The notes under the pieces are model-generated. The model made no database searches, had not been told where the DNA came from, and worked only from the letters and a program-made list of their open reading frames with translations. A program made the position numbers and the translations under genes. A stretch of DNA of 64,000 nucleotides from Rhodoferax sediminis (lineage in GTDB: Bacteria > Pseudomonadota > Gammaproteobacteria > Burkholderiales > Burkholderiaceae_C): NCBI RefSeq assembly GCF_006970865.1, contig NZ_CP035503.1, forward strand, positions 3,423,001-3,487,000. Direction: 5' to 3'. Shown here in pieces: positions 46,790-55,090 of this stretch (its first letter is position 1; every line of letters begins with the position of its first letter).

Positions 46790-48553
46790 TTAGCTCGCCT
46801 CCCGAACGGACGTAATCAGAGGTGATTCGTCCTCGTCGTAAGTCAGATGAACCTGAGTTTTGGCGCGCGTCACGCCAACGTAGAAAAGTCGAGCTGCTTC
46901 TTCCAACTGCTCGTCGGTCTTGTCGTAGCCGCTGGGGAACACACCGTTCTCCAGCCCGACCATGATGACGGCCTGGAACTCCAGCCCCTTCGAGCTGTGT
47001 AATGTCATCAGATTGATCTGGTCCGGACTCTTGCCCTGATTCCCGAAAATCTCTACCGTGAATGCCCGCAAGGGCCCGCCCGCGGCCGCCGCCTCCATCA
47101 GGTCGTCCAGGTTGTCTTCCTCATCGGCGAGACCAGGCTCCTCTCGGAGCAGTTCATCCAACGCTTCGCGACGCAATACCGAGAGCCATCGATGCAGGGG
47201 CTGCGCACCGTCCCGTAGTGAGAACAAGGCCGAGATCAACTGCTTGCGTGCGGCCAGCAGTTCGGATTCACGCGTGACAGAGCGACGCAACCGTCGCCAG
47301 GCTTTGAGCAGTTGCGAAAGAGGCACCGACCCTGTCTGCCAGCCGTCAGCACACCACCGCGCAGCATCTGTGAGCCACTCGGTCAGGCGGGTACGCTTTA
47401 TCGGCGATCCATTGTCAAGCCGGAAGTACCGCAAGCCGAGGGCATCCGCCGCCTGCGCAATCGGTGTCCCCTCGTTGAGCGTGCGGTACAGCAGCGCTAT
47501 GTCCCCGTGAGTCCAAGACGGATTTGCCGCGAGGAGCGCCGGCACCAGCGTCCCAAGCGCGTAGTCCGCCTGTTCGCGGATATTGCACTCCAAACGGTGA
47601 ATAAGGATTTCGCCCGCCCGCCCATCATGAGAACGAAACTCAGCGGGTTCCGGCAAAAGCGCCATGGAAGCAGCGATGATGCGGTCCGCGCAACGATAGT
47701 TCAGCTTGAGTCTGATGGATTCCATTTTCGGGAGACGGGCCAACGCTCGCAACAAGCTCGGCTTGGCGCCGGTGAATCCATAGATGGATTGATCCGGGTC
47801 TCCCACTGCAACTACCCGGGTACCCGCCCGAAGCAATGCCAACACGATGCGATGCAGTGGAAGGCCAAGATCCTGATATTCGTCGATCACGATCACCGGA
47901 TACTTGGCCTGAATGGCACGTCTAACCCACTCGTGCTTCTCAACAAGTTGCAGTCCGGCAAGGACCAGGCCATCGAAGTCGATCAGGCCATTTTGCAGAA
48001 GCAATGTTTCGTAGGCCTCCACCACCGCTGTCTCACGGGCGGACCATGCACGCCACTCGTCACTACCCTTGTCCGGGACGGTGCGCCGCAGCTTGTCGCA
48101 AGCCACGCGAAACCAATTTGGCGCATTGCCCCTCAACTGCTCGCGATTGGCATCGGCAAAGAGCTTCCGCGCCTGGGCCGGCGAAGCCACAAGGAGGGGA
48201 TCCGGTACGTTGAGACCTGCCAATGCCGCATAAGGCAGAACCAACTCTGTCAGGCAGAAGGAGTGCACTGTCGAGAGCAGGAGATGATCACCTTCGTTTA
48301 CACCTAACTTGTTCAGCCTTGATCGCAGTTCGCCGACACAGGCATTGCTATAGGTGATGCAGGCCAGTCGACGAGGACGGTGTACATCCTCAGCAAGCAC
48401 GCGGGCGATCTTGACGGTAATAGTCTTGGTCTTCCCGCTGCCGGGTCCGGCCAAGATGACGCAATTCCCTGTCGATTGGTACGCACGCCATTGATCCTCG
48501 TTCCCCCGAAAATCTTCCGCGGCTTTGAGGTACGGGGAAGCGGTGGACGTCAT
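46790..48553 (-). CDS. gajB: UvrD/Rep-family helicase, GajB-like
   Basis: 587 residues. All superfamily-1A motifs are present: Walker A AGPGSGKT (about 33-40), DEYQD (II), VGDPDQSIYGF (III), NYRC (IV), LMTLHSSKGLEF (V) and LFYVGVTRAK (VI). In Gabija the UvrD-like GajB works with the OLD-nuclease GajA. ATG 48553 gives an ATGA overlap with the GajA-like gene; a longer frame to 48604 enters that gene. Slightly longer than the Bacillus protein. Confidence 0.85.
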   Translation of the reverse strand: MTSTASPYLKAAEDFRGNEDQWRAYQSTGNCVILAGPGSGKTKTITVKIARVLAEDVHRPRRLACITYSNACVGELRSRLNKLGVNEGDHLLLSTVHSFCLTELVLPYAALAGLNVPDPLLVASPAQARKLFADANREQLRGNAPNWFRVACDKLRRTVPDKGSDEWRAWSARETAVVEAYETLLLQNGLIDFDGLVLAGLQLVEKHEWVRRAIQAKYPVIVIDEYQDLGLPLHRIVLALLRAGTRVVAVGDPDQSIYGFTGAKPSLLRALARLPKMESIRLKLNYRCADRIIAASMALLPEPAEFRSHDGRAGEILIHRLECNIREQADYALGTLVPALLAANPSWTHGDIALLYRTLNEGTPIAQAADALGLRYFRLDNGSPIKRTRLTEWLTDAARWCADGWQTGSVPLSQLLKAWRRLRRSVTRESELLAARKQLISALFSLRDGAQPLHRWLSVLRREALDELLREEPGLADEEDNLDDLMEAAAAGGPLRAFTVEIFGNQGKSPDQINLMTLHSSKGLEFQAVIMVGLENGVFPSGYDKTDEQLEEAARLFYVGVTRAKTQVHLTYDEDESPLITSVREAS

Positions 48554-50397
48554 CCCAGCTTGGCCTTCAGATAGTCCAACGCAGATTCGATGTACTCGGG
48601 GCATACATCGACGTCCTCCTTTATCAGTACGGACGCCAGCCTTTGCGCCACTCGACCCTTGCCGATGGAGTCGATGTCCTTAAGGAATTGCGAGGGTTCC
48701 AGCGAATCAGGGTCCGCCGCAAGACTTGCAAAGCGCGCGTGCATCTTCCTGTTGGTGGTGAGGTCCTTGATGGCTGTCAGGAATTGGTCCTCTGCCCCCG
48801 TTCGGAAAACATCGATCTCAAACGTGAATTCGTTCAAGAACACACCATGTTTGGGCGCAAGCTCCATCACCTGCGCAAAGTCGCATCCCTTCCAAACGTC
48901 GTCATCCAGAATATGCTGCATGATCTGATTGACCACCCGGTTCTCGCCATAGCTGTCCGTAACGCCTGCCCCATCAGGGTCGGCGTCTTCCTGGCTCGGC
49001 ACTTCGTTCTTCGGGTCGTAATCCGTCAGCACCACAAACGGGATATCGAGCCCCTTTGGCCCCAGCAATTGGACGTAAGGTGCGAAGTTGGTGCCGGCGA
49101 TGGAGCAGACTGTGATGCCCATTGCATCAAAATCTAGACTCTCGTCATACAGCATGGCCAGCGTCGGCAGCAGAAACTTCTCCGCATCGCCTTCCACCAG
49201 AATGACGCCCTTCGAGAAAAACAGTTCGCCGCGCGTGACGTCGATATAGCGTTCCAGGTCCTCACGGTCGCTAGTATCAAGTTTGATGCCTTTGAGAGAG
49301 CGCCCAACGGTATGCCCTTCGCTAGCAATCTGGCGCAGGACAACCACATTGGCGAGCGGCGCCACGCTGGCCACGTTCGGCGAATGCGTTGTGAGCAGAA
49401 TGCTGCGCGGCCCGGGTCCGGCTTGCTCGTCATCACGCGTTCGCAGGTAGTTCCGATAGATGAGCCGCTGTAGATGAGGATGCAGGTGGGCCTCGGGTTC
49501 CTCTATCGCCAGAAACGTGTGTTGACGCTCCCCCTCGTCCACCAGGTATTGATGTTCCAGATGCTTCAGTGCGAGGTAAAGCACATTGGCGGAACCGAGA
49601 CTAGCCTCTGCCACGCCGCGCTTGCCGCCATCGATCATCATTTGCAGCGCGCGTAGCAAGCGGTCCGGCTCCGTAGGCGCGAAACCTAGTGCCGTTTCGA
49701 CGGCATGCTTGTCTCCCACCATGACGGTAAGCTGATTGTTGACCTGATCCACAACCCCTGCGAGTTCAGGTAACGCAGCAATTTTTGAGGTGGTTTTGTG
49801 AAGCTCACCGGCGATCGTGCTGAGTGCTTTCGTATCTACCGTCTTCGCAGCACGGTCCAGTAGGGGGCGCAGCGGAGAGCGCGCCCAGCGCGCCAGGTCC
49901 GATTCTGCATCGCGCAGCGCCGGAAATAGATCCAGCGGCATCCAACGCCTCAGGTCGTAGCCGACCGTGTTGTCGGGACGGTCTCCGCCGAACAGAATGA
50001 ACTCATAGTCTGCCTCGCTGCGCGGCGCACCTTCAATACCAGGCACGGGTTGGTAGCGATACGTGATTCGCGCCACCATCGGGTCCGGCCGTACGAGGTG
50101 ATCCGCCAATACCGCCAGCAGATTTTCATCGTCTTCGAAATTTCGAAACTCGACCGACACCTCAATCACGTCCTCCGCCTTCACCGGCCGCGCCAGCCCA
50201 TCCCAGAAATCATCAAGGCGCAGCTTGCGCAACGAGTCGGGAAGTGAGGGATCGAGGATCAGTCGCAGCGCAAACAGCAGGTTGGTCTTGCCAACTTTGT
50301 TTTCTCCGAGGACGACGGCATGTTCGCCCAGACGAACGTCCAGCAACTTGAAGTTGCGGAAATTCTTGATAACGATCCGGCTCAGTCGCATGGGCAT
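48550..50397 (-). CDS. gajA: OLD-family ATPase/TOPRIM nuclease, GajA-like
   Basis: 615 residues. N-terminal ABC ATPase with Walker A GENKVGKT (31-38), Walker B FLAIEEPEAHLHPH, TTHSPNVA (H-loop), then a TOPRIM domain with Glu in VILVEGDAEK and Asp-x-Asp in VVLTDYDPKNE. Class 2 OLD nucleases next to a UvrD helicase define Gabija, which nicks phage DNA when nucleotides run low. The length is a little above the Bacillus GajA (578). ATG 50397 taken; 50391 is an alternative. Confidence 0.85.
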   Translation of the reverse strand: MPMRLSRIVIKNFRNFKLLDVRLGEHAVVLGENKVGKTNLLFALRLILDPSLPDSLRKLRLDDFWDGLARPVKAEDVIEVSVEFRNFEDDENLLAVLADHLVRPDPMVARITYRYQPVPGIEGAPRSEADYEFILFGGDRPDNTVGYDLRRWMPLDLFPALRDAESDLARWARSPLRPLLDRAAKTVDTKALSTIAGELHKTTSKIAALPELAGVVDQVNNQLTVMVGDKHAVETALGFAPTEPDRLLRALQMMIDGGKRGVAEASLGSANVLYLALKHLEHQYLVDEGERQHTFLAIEEPEAHLHPHLQRLIYRNYLRTRDDEQAGPGPRSILLTTHSPNVASVAPLANVVVLRQIASEGHTVGRSLKGIKLDTSDREDLERYIDVTRGELFFSKGVILVEGDAEKFLLPTLAMLYDESLDFDAMGITVCSIAGTNFAPYVQLLGPKGLDIPFVVLTDYDPKNEVPSQEDADPDGAGVTDSYGENRVVNQIMQHILDDDVWKGCDFAQVMELAPKHGVFLNEFTFEIDVFRTGAEDQFLTAIKDLTTNRKMHARFASLAADPDSLEPSQFLKDIDSIGKGRVAQRLASVLIKEDVDVCPEYIESALDYLKAKLG

Positions 50398-50414
50398 TTC
50401 CCGTTCTTTTGGCT

Positions 50415-51347
50415 CTAGGTTTTCTTCTCGGCACCGGAGATCGGGTGCACGTAGATGAGTCCCTTGGTTTGCGCCGCCTTCACCTTGCGGTCGATCATGT
50501 CGCGAAAGTTCAAGTGCCCTTCAAGCACGAGAATCAAATCTTCACCGTCAACGAAAAGCGTCTGAATCTCCTTGCCCATGACCAGGCTCCGGACCACTTC
50601 GGCGCTGAATCCATTGACCGAGATGAACAAGCCGCGTCCGTAGAGCTTGCCGGCCACCTTGCCAGCGAACTGGTAGACCGGCTCATTACTTGCCGATTTC
50701 TCCTGCCATTTGGCCTCTATCAGGTAGTGCTCTCCGTCGAACTTCACCGCACCATCGATCTGCTCGCCGTGGACGCGAAATGCTTCCGTCGTCTCCAGAC
50801 TTGAAAGCCTAGCAAGTTCCGCCAAGATACGCTCCAGTGCGTAGCCGCGTTGCTGCCTCGATGTCTTATTGGCCAGCAGGTCCAAGTACTCAGCACGCAG
50901 AACTTCCAAGGTGACCGTCGACTGCTGGCGCGCCGCCTCGTGGGTCGCTCTCCGCTCTCGATCCGACTTGATCCTGGCATCACGGATTTCCTGTAATTGC
51001 TTCAGGTGCTCGAGATTTCTGGTCGCTGCCGCACGATCCAGCTTGCGCAGCTTGTCAAAGTAGTATGGGTCGAAGTGCGACCAGGCCAGCAGCGACTGCA
51101 GCATGGCGCGAAACGGTCCAAGCCCGTTGTCAGGACGCGCGTTCAGCGTCTCGAAGAGCACGTCGATGATCTCGTGTCGCTTGAGGCCATTCTCGCCATC
51201 GATCTTTAGGCCATCCACTTCAGCCTTCGTGCATCCGTGTTTTTCAAAGAAGCCAACGATGTCTTTGCGTGGCCAGAACAAAGCCAGGATGCAGTCTTTC
51301 ATGCAGCCCTTGATGTCGGCAGGAAAAACCATGTCGTTCCCTTTCAT
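50415..51347 (-). CDS. Mrr-like restriction endonuclease in the Gabija-like operon
   Basis: 310 residues. Helical N-terminal domain, a charged coiled coil (about 100-145), and a PD-(D/E)XK domain: RGYALERILAEL (Glu172), EQIDGAVKF (Asp198) and YLIEAKWQ (Glu211, Lys213), followed by a small FISVNGFS strand. The fold is that of Mrr_cat/REase_AHJR-type enzymes. ATGA overlap with the gene before and 17 bp to the GajA-like gene show one operon; it may add a second nuclease to the system. Confidence 0.75.
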   Translation of the reverse strand: MKGNDMVFPADIKGCMKDCILALFWPRKDIVGFFEKHGCTKAEVDGLKIDGENGLKRHEIIDVLFETLNARPDNGLGPFRAMLQSLLAWSHFDPYYFDKLRKLDRAAATRNLEHLKQLQEIRDARIKSDRERRATHEAARQQSTVTLEVLRAEYLDLLANKTSRQQRGYALERILAELARLSSLETTEAFRVHGEQIDGAVKFDGEHYLIEAKWQEKSASNEPVYQFAGKVAGKLYGRGLFISVNGFSAEVVRSLVMGKEIQTLFVDGEDLILVLEGHLNFRDMIDRKVKAAQTKGLIYVHPISGAEKKT

Positions 51348-52243
51348 CAGCTGATCCGACCGAGAAGCTGATCGATCACATCGCTCACTTGGCGCTGGCG
51401 CAACGCCCTCGCCTCGCGCTGCTCAGGCTCGTCGCTCTCGCCAAGTTCGAACTTGGCCACGGACACCGGGCCATCTTTGCGATAGCCCTCCGTCTTGTCG
51501 TCTTGCACGAAACGACTATGCAGGATCGCCAACGACGCCTGAATCACGGCGCCGTGCTTGCCATCGCGTTCCTTGCGGAACGTTTCGGCGACGGCGTCTA
51601 TGCCGTCGGGCGCATGTTCGATGCAATAGATCAGGTCGTGCGCGTCCTTGCGTTCGAAACGCTGGTCGAATGCGAACGCCTTCAGGCAGGTGAAGCTGAC
51701 CAGGTTGGCGTGCTTGACCTTCTCGGCCGCCACGCCGTTGCCGCCCAACAATTCGGCCTGAATCTCGGTGACCTGATGGAGGTCGAAGACGATGGACGAG
51801 TGCGGAATGTTCAGCGCCGAGATCGCGCCCTCGGTCGGCAACGGCTGTACCTTGCCGCCGGCGATGTGCGGCGCGTCGGCCAACAGTTCCAGCACCATCA
51901 GCGCACCGTGTTCGGTGCGGGTCTGCCAACGCCAGGAGAGCTTTTGCTTCTTTTCGTTCTCGGCACGCTCGAAGCCCATCTTCTTGAGGTTGTCCTCCAG
52001 CGTGTGATACGCCTCGGTGTCGGCCAGAATCTGCAGGTCGATCACGATGTCCACGTCCAGCGTGCCCGCGTGCGCCGGCACCACCGGCGGCCGGGCGGCG
52101 ACTAGGTACCTCGGGGTGAGGCCACCGACCAGATATACAGAATCCTTCCATGGCCCCAGCCCGCGTAGCAGCGTCACGAGGACGCGTTCGCAGTCGAGCG
52201 TGTACTGGTCGCTGTAGCCATCGAGCGTCGCAGGCTTGGTCAT
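51347..52243 (-). CDS. Nucleotidyltransferase, AbiEii-like
   Basis: 298 residues. NTase core with VYLVGGLTPRYL (GG motif) and TLDVDIVIDL (Asp-x-Asp), a later SFTCLKAFAF and RKDAHDLIYCIEH helix pair. This resembles the nucleotidyltransferase half of type IV-like AbiE toxin-antitoxin pairs, and the gene upstream resembles AbiEi. ATGA overlaps on both ends. Whether it acts as a toxin is inferred. Confidence 0.7.
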   Translation of the reverse strand: MTKPATLDGYSDQYTLDCERVLVTLLRGLGPWKDSVYLVGGLTPRYLVAARPPVVPAHAGTLDVDIVIDLQILADTEAYHTLEDNLKKMGFERAENEKKQKLSWRWQTRTEHGALMVLELLADAPHIAGGKVQPLPTEGAISALNIPHSSIVFDLHQVTEIQAELLGGNGVAAEKVKHANLVSFTCLKAFAFDQRFERKDAHDLIYCIEHAPDGIDAVAETFRKERDGKHGAVIQASLAILHSRFVQDDKTEGYRKDGPVSVAKFELGESDEPEQREARALRQRQVSDVIDQLLGRIS

Positions 52244-53340
52244 CAGAAGCCGATCCTTTCTTTACGCAGGTGCTCGGCCATTTCCTTGGAGCGGCCTTCA
52301 CCGCGAAGCAGGTCGAGATAAACCTGCACCGGGCTGGCCAGCCAGATGCCGCCGACTCGTTCGCGAAAGAGCAAGTCGCCGGGCGACTTCGCTTCGACAA
52401 TTGCCAGGTTGGCGCCTTCGTTGACCACACGTGCGCCGAGATCACCGATGGCAGCGTCGGCGTTGGAGCCGATCAGCAGCCGGGCGCGCACCTGGGAAAC
52501 GCTGGAGAGGAATGGGGAATAGCGCTGTGCTGCGGCTTCGTGACTGATCGCGTATCCGGCATCATGAGCGTCGAAGACTTCGCCGACCCGCTCCAGCAAT
52601 GTGTCCGCTTTCGTGGCCGGCACGTAGTAGCGGCGAAGGTTCGGGGGGCGGATCGATGCGAGTTGCTTCACCCATGCATCCAGCAAAGCTGCGGGCTCGC
52701 GAAGGTGGCGTTCCTTGCTCGGCCCTTGCCCGCGCGACACCAGCCAGTCGAAACGCTCAAGCTCCGTCAGCACCTGGGAGGCGGTGGCCGGGGACACCAT
52801 CGCCCGTTGGGCCAGCTCCTTCACGCCGAACCAGTCCTGATGTTGGACCAGCACGGCATGAAGCACTTGCGCGCGTCGCCCGGAAAACAGGGATCGAACC
52901 GATTTTGCGAGGGTCTTGGGCGGAGGTTTGTCGATGTAAAAGTACGCTCCCGGCGCAGGCAAATACATGCTGCCGCCGCTGTCGTAGTACCCGACGTGCT
53001 CATCTCTGAGCAGTTCCTTGGCACCCGGGGAAATGGACTCGGCGACCAGTAGTGACAGCGGCTCTTTGCCCTGCCCCCTGGGCCGGCCGTGGCTGGCCTC
53101 CCGGAACTGCCAGATCACCTGGCGAACGTCTCGCGGATAAACGGCCTTCTTGGCCTCAACCAGCAGGATGAAGGACTTACCCGCTACCTGAAGGTCGATC
53201 TGGGCGTCATGCCCGCGATCGCCGGTCGAGCCCACAGGCTCCCAGTGATCTAGGTCGGCATGCACCTTCGGCAGCTCCCGGAGAGCATCAAGGAACCGCG
53301 CGATCAACTGCCGTTCGGTCAGGGAAGACTCAAGCATCAT
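52243..53340 (-). CDS. AbiEi-like winged-helix regulator with nuclease-like N-terminus
   Basis: 365 residues. N-terminal region has a PD-(D/E)XK look (GHDAQIDLQVAGKSFILLVEAKKAV: Asp49, Glu62, Lys64); the middle carries a winged helix (QHQDWFGVKELAQRAMVSPATASQVLTEL, about 165-195) and the C-terminus an AVESP-like NLAIVEAKSPGDLL segment and WLASPVQVYLDLL. AbiEi proteins repress their own operon. It is the first gene of the five-gene operon (53340 to 46790) with two inverted repeats just upstream. Confidence 0.7.
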   Translation of the reverse strand: MMLESSLTERQLIARFLDALRELPKVHADLDHWEPVGSTGDRGHDAQIDLQVAGKSFILLVEAKKAVYPRDVRQVIWQFREASHGRPRGQGKEPLSLLVAESISPGAKELLRDEHVGYYDSGGSMYLPAPGAYFYIDKPPPKTLAKSVRSLFSGRRAQVLHAVLVQHQDWFGVKELAQRAMVSPATASQVLTELERFDWLVSRGQGPSKERHLREPAALLDAWVKQLASIRPPNLRRYYVPATKADTLLERVGEVFDAHDAGYAISHEAAAQRYSPFLSSVSQVRARLLIGSNADAAIGDLGARVVNEGANLAIVEAKSPGDLLFRERVGGIWLASPVQVYLDLLRGEGRSKEMAEHLRKERIGF

Positions 53341-53355
53341 GGGTGATAAGGGTTG

Positions 53356-53371
53356 TTTACTGCACAGTAAA
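53356..53371. promoter_or_regulatory. Inverted repeat TTTACTG-N2-CAGTAAA, operator of the AbiEi/Gabija-like operon
   Basis: Perfect 7-bp arms with a CA spacer, 15 bp upstream of the first gene's start codon and inside its likely promoter region. A second, imperfect copy is at 53410-53425. AbiEi-type antitoxins are known to bind inverted repeats in their own promoters, so this is a strong operator candidate. Confidence 0.65.
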
Positions 53372-53409
53372 TAATGCTATGTTAGCGAATATTCTTGATT
53401 TTTGCAATA

Positions 53410-53425
53410 TTTACTGCACAGCGAA
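53410..53425. promoter_or_regulatory. Second, imperfect copy of the TTTACTG operator
   Basis: TTTACTG-CA-CAGCGAA, 54 bp from the perfect copy. The spacing, about five helical turns, would place two dimers on the same face of the DNA. The right part, AGCGAATA, also recurs at 53394-53401. The rest of the 304-bp non-coding stretch 53341-53644 shows nothing further. Confidence 0.6.
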
Positions 53426-53644
53426 TAAGGCGTAACGTTTAGATGGTTGCCACTGTGGCGTCAAAGCGTTGACCTCAGTAGGCCCGGGTGTCCAGGCTAT
53501 CCGGATCGGATCACTGACACCTACGCCGCTGGGCCGGGCTGTGCACCCCAGGAAGCCGCTGCGCTTGATCAGGTCCAGCCCCAGCGCCTAACCGGGTTTG
53601 CCCGCCGCCCTGCGCGTGTTACGACGCATCAGCCGCCCGCTGCA

Positions 53645-54340
53645 TCAGAGCTTGAGCCCGCCTGTGCGCGGCGTCGCGAACTCAGATGGTTCCTGACCGA
53701 GCGGAAACGCGACCACATACAGAATCGTGGCTGGCATCGGCTTGGCCTCCGCATCACCGTCGAACTTGAGCTGCACTTTGCGCTCTGCATGGCACAACGA
53801 CACCTGAAGCCGGAGCAGATCATCGATGTGCGCCTGCAGGGCATCGTAGATCTCGAATTTGCCGGACTCGCTGTACATGTCCGCGCAATCTCGGTATTCC
53901 CGGAAGTAGTCCACCAGCTCCGCAAAAGCCTGCTCAGCCTCCCGCCCCATCTCGAACGCCGGCTCTGAAAGGTCCATGGTGCTCGCCTCCGCCAGCTTGG
54001 CCAACTGGCGGCCGCTCGTCAGTGGCTGCGCCGCCAAGGTGGCGTTCTCCCTATCGAATTTTTCCTTTGCCGCCTTGATGGTCTCGTCCGAAGGAATCGA
54101 GAACGGCTTGCTGAATACGTCGATGTCCTCAAACTCGAAGGCCCGGGCGATGGCGCGTCGCGTGTCCAGGCTGGCAGGCATTGCCTGCTCGACGCGCTGG
54201 ATCGTTCGCACATTCAGACCCGACAGGTCGGCCAACTGCTCCTGCGACCAGTGCCGCATTTCGCGGAACACTCGCGTCAAAACTGCCAGCTCAGCGGGTG
54301 TCAGAACCCGGGATTGCTGTGTTTTCTCTTCGGTCGTCAT
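53645..54340 (-). CDS. XRE-family transcriptional regulator
   Basis: 231 residues. N-terminal helix-turn-helix (about 15-70, MRHWSQEQLADLSGLNVRTIQRVEQ) and a longer C-terminal region (about 100-220) of no known domain, with a helical FAELVDYFREYRDCADMYSESGKFEIYDALQAHIDDLLRL-like segment. RBS GGAGGA before ATG 54340. It is the outermost gene of the element toward the tRNAs. It may control nearby cargo or itself; nothing shows a target. Confidence 0.75.
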   Translation of the reverse strand: MTTEEKTQQSRVLTPAELAVLTRVFREMRHWSQEQLADLSGLNVRTIQRVEQAMPASLDTRRAIARAFEFEDIDVFSKPFSIPSDETIKAAKEKFDRENATLAAQPLTSGRQLAKLAEASTMDLSEPAFEMGREAEQAFAELVDYFREYRDCADMYSESGKFEIYDALQAHIDDLLRLQVSLCHAERKVQLKFDGDAEAKPMPATILYVVAFPLGQEPSEFATPRTGGLKL

Positions 54341-54398
54341 AGGCGCTCCTCCATAGATGGCGTTTCGATGCCGCTAGTATCGACAGGCACCCGAAATG

Positions 54399-54420
54399 GC
54401 AACACGACAGCAACACGACA
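54399..54420. repeat. 11-bp tandem direct repeat upstream of the XRE gene
   Basis: GCAACACGACA twice in a row. It lies 59-80 bp upstream of the XRE start codon. It could be a regulator's direct-repeat site or part of an element end; nothing else in 54341-54570 stands out. Confidence 0.45.
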
Positions 54421-54570
54421 ATGATCCGACATCCCACATGGCGGACGACTGACCGAGTCGGCTTTCCCGCCCAACGTACAAAATCTGCGCAAGGAATGTT
54501 GTCCCAGAGGAGCCCACAACGGCTCACGATATCCTTGTCACAGCCGGGTATCCAGACGGGGGTTGAAACG

Positions 54571-54597
54571 AAACACGGGCCGCTAGGGCCCGTGTTT
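54571..54597 (-). terminator. Rho-independent-type terminator of the tRNA operon
   Basis: An 11-bp perfect stem (AAACACGGGCC pairing with GGCCCGTGTTT) and a 5-nt loop, 11 bp beyond the CCA end of tRNA-Asp. On the minus strand the stem runs into a T-rich stretch (GTTTCGTTTC). It would end the Ala-Glu-Asp tRNA transcript. Confidence 0.7.
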
Positions 54598-54607
54598 GCT
54601 TGCTTTT

Positions 54608-54684
54608 TGGCGGAGTGGACGGGACTCGAACCCGCGACCCCCGGCGTGACAGGCCGGTATTCTAACCAACTGAACTACCACTCC
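54608..54684 (-). tRNA. tRNA-Asp (GTC)
   Basis: 77-nt cloverleaf with encoded CCA: acceptor GGAGTGG pairing with CCACTCC, D-arm AGTTCAGTTGGTTAGAAT, anticodon loop CTGTCAC (GTC), T-arm GGGTTCGAGTCCC. Its 3' end points to the mobile element, so it is the best candidate for the chromosomal attachment site. Confidence 0.97.
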
Positions 54685-54775
54685 TGGTAGATAACGTTCA
54701 CTCTTGCGAGTCAAGTCGCCTGCCCTTGCGGGCAAACCGTTACCGACTTGTGCCTTGCTCATCAATCGATGAATT

Positions 54776-54851
54776 TGGCGACCCTACGGGGATTCGAACC
54801 CCGGTACCTACCGTGAAAGGGTAGTGTCCTAGGCCTCTAGACGATAGGGTC
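54776..54851 (-). tRNA. tRNA-Glu (TTC)
   Basis: 76 nt with CCA: acceptor GACCCTA/TAGGGTC, anticodon loop CTTTCAC (TTC), T-loop GGGGTTCGAATCCCC. Middle gene of three tRNAs on one strand. Confidence 0.97.
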
Positions 54852-54938
54852 AAAACCTGGGAACTTCGCTGCAAACCTGAATTAACAACTTCGCTCTCTA
54901 ACTCGAAAATCTCGCGATTTCCATAACTCAAAAATTGG

Positions 54939-55014
<76 letters not shown>

Positions 55015-55090
55015 CGAACTTCCGGCACTGGCAATACCTGCGCCGTCAATTTCTGAGCCTTGAATTATAGCTTGAAATTTGGCGCCAACA

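Noticed and set aside
53447..53968. A 173-codon plus-strand frame next to the AbiEi promoter
   Set aside because: It runs antisense to the XRE gene for most of its length and has no ribosome-binding site or domain.
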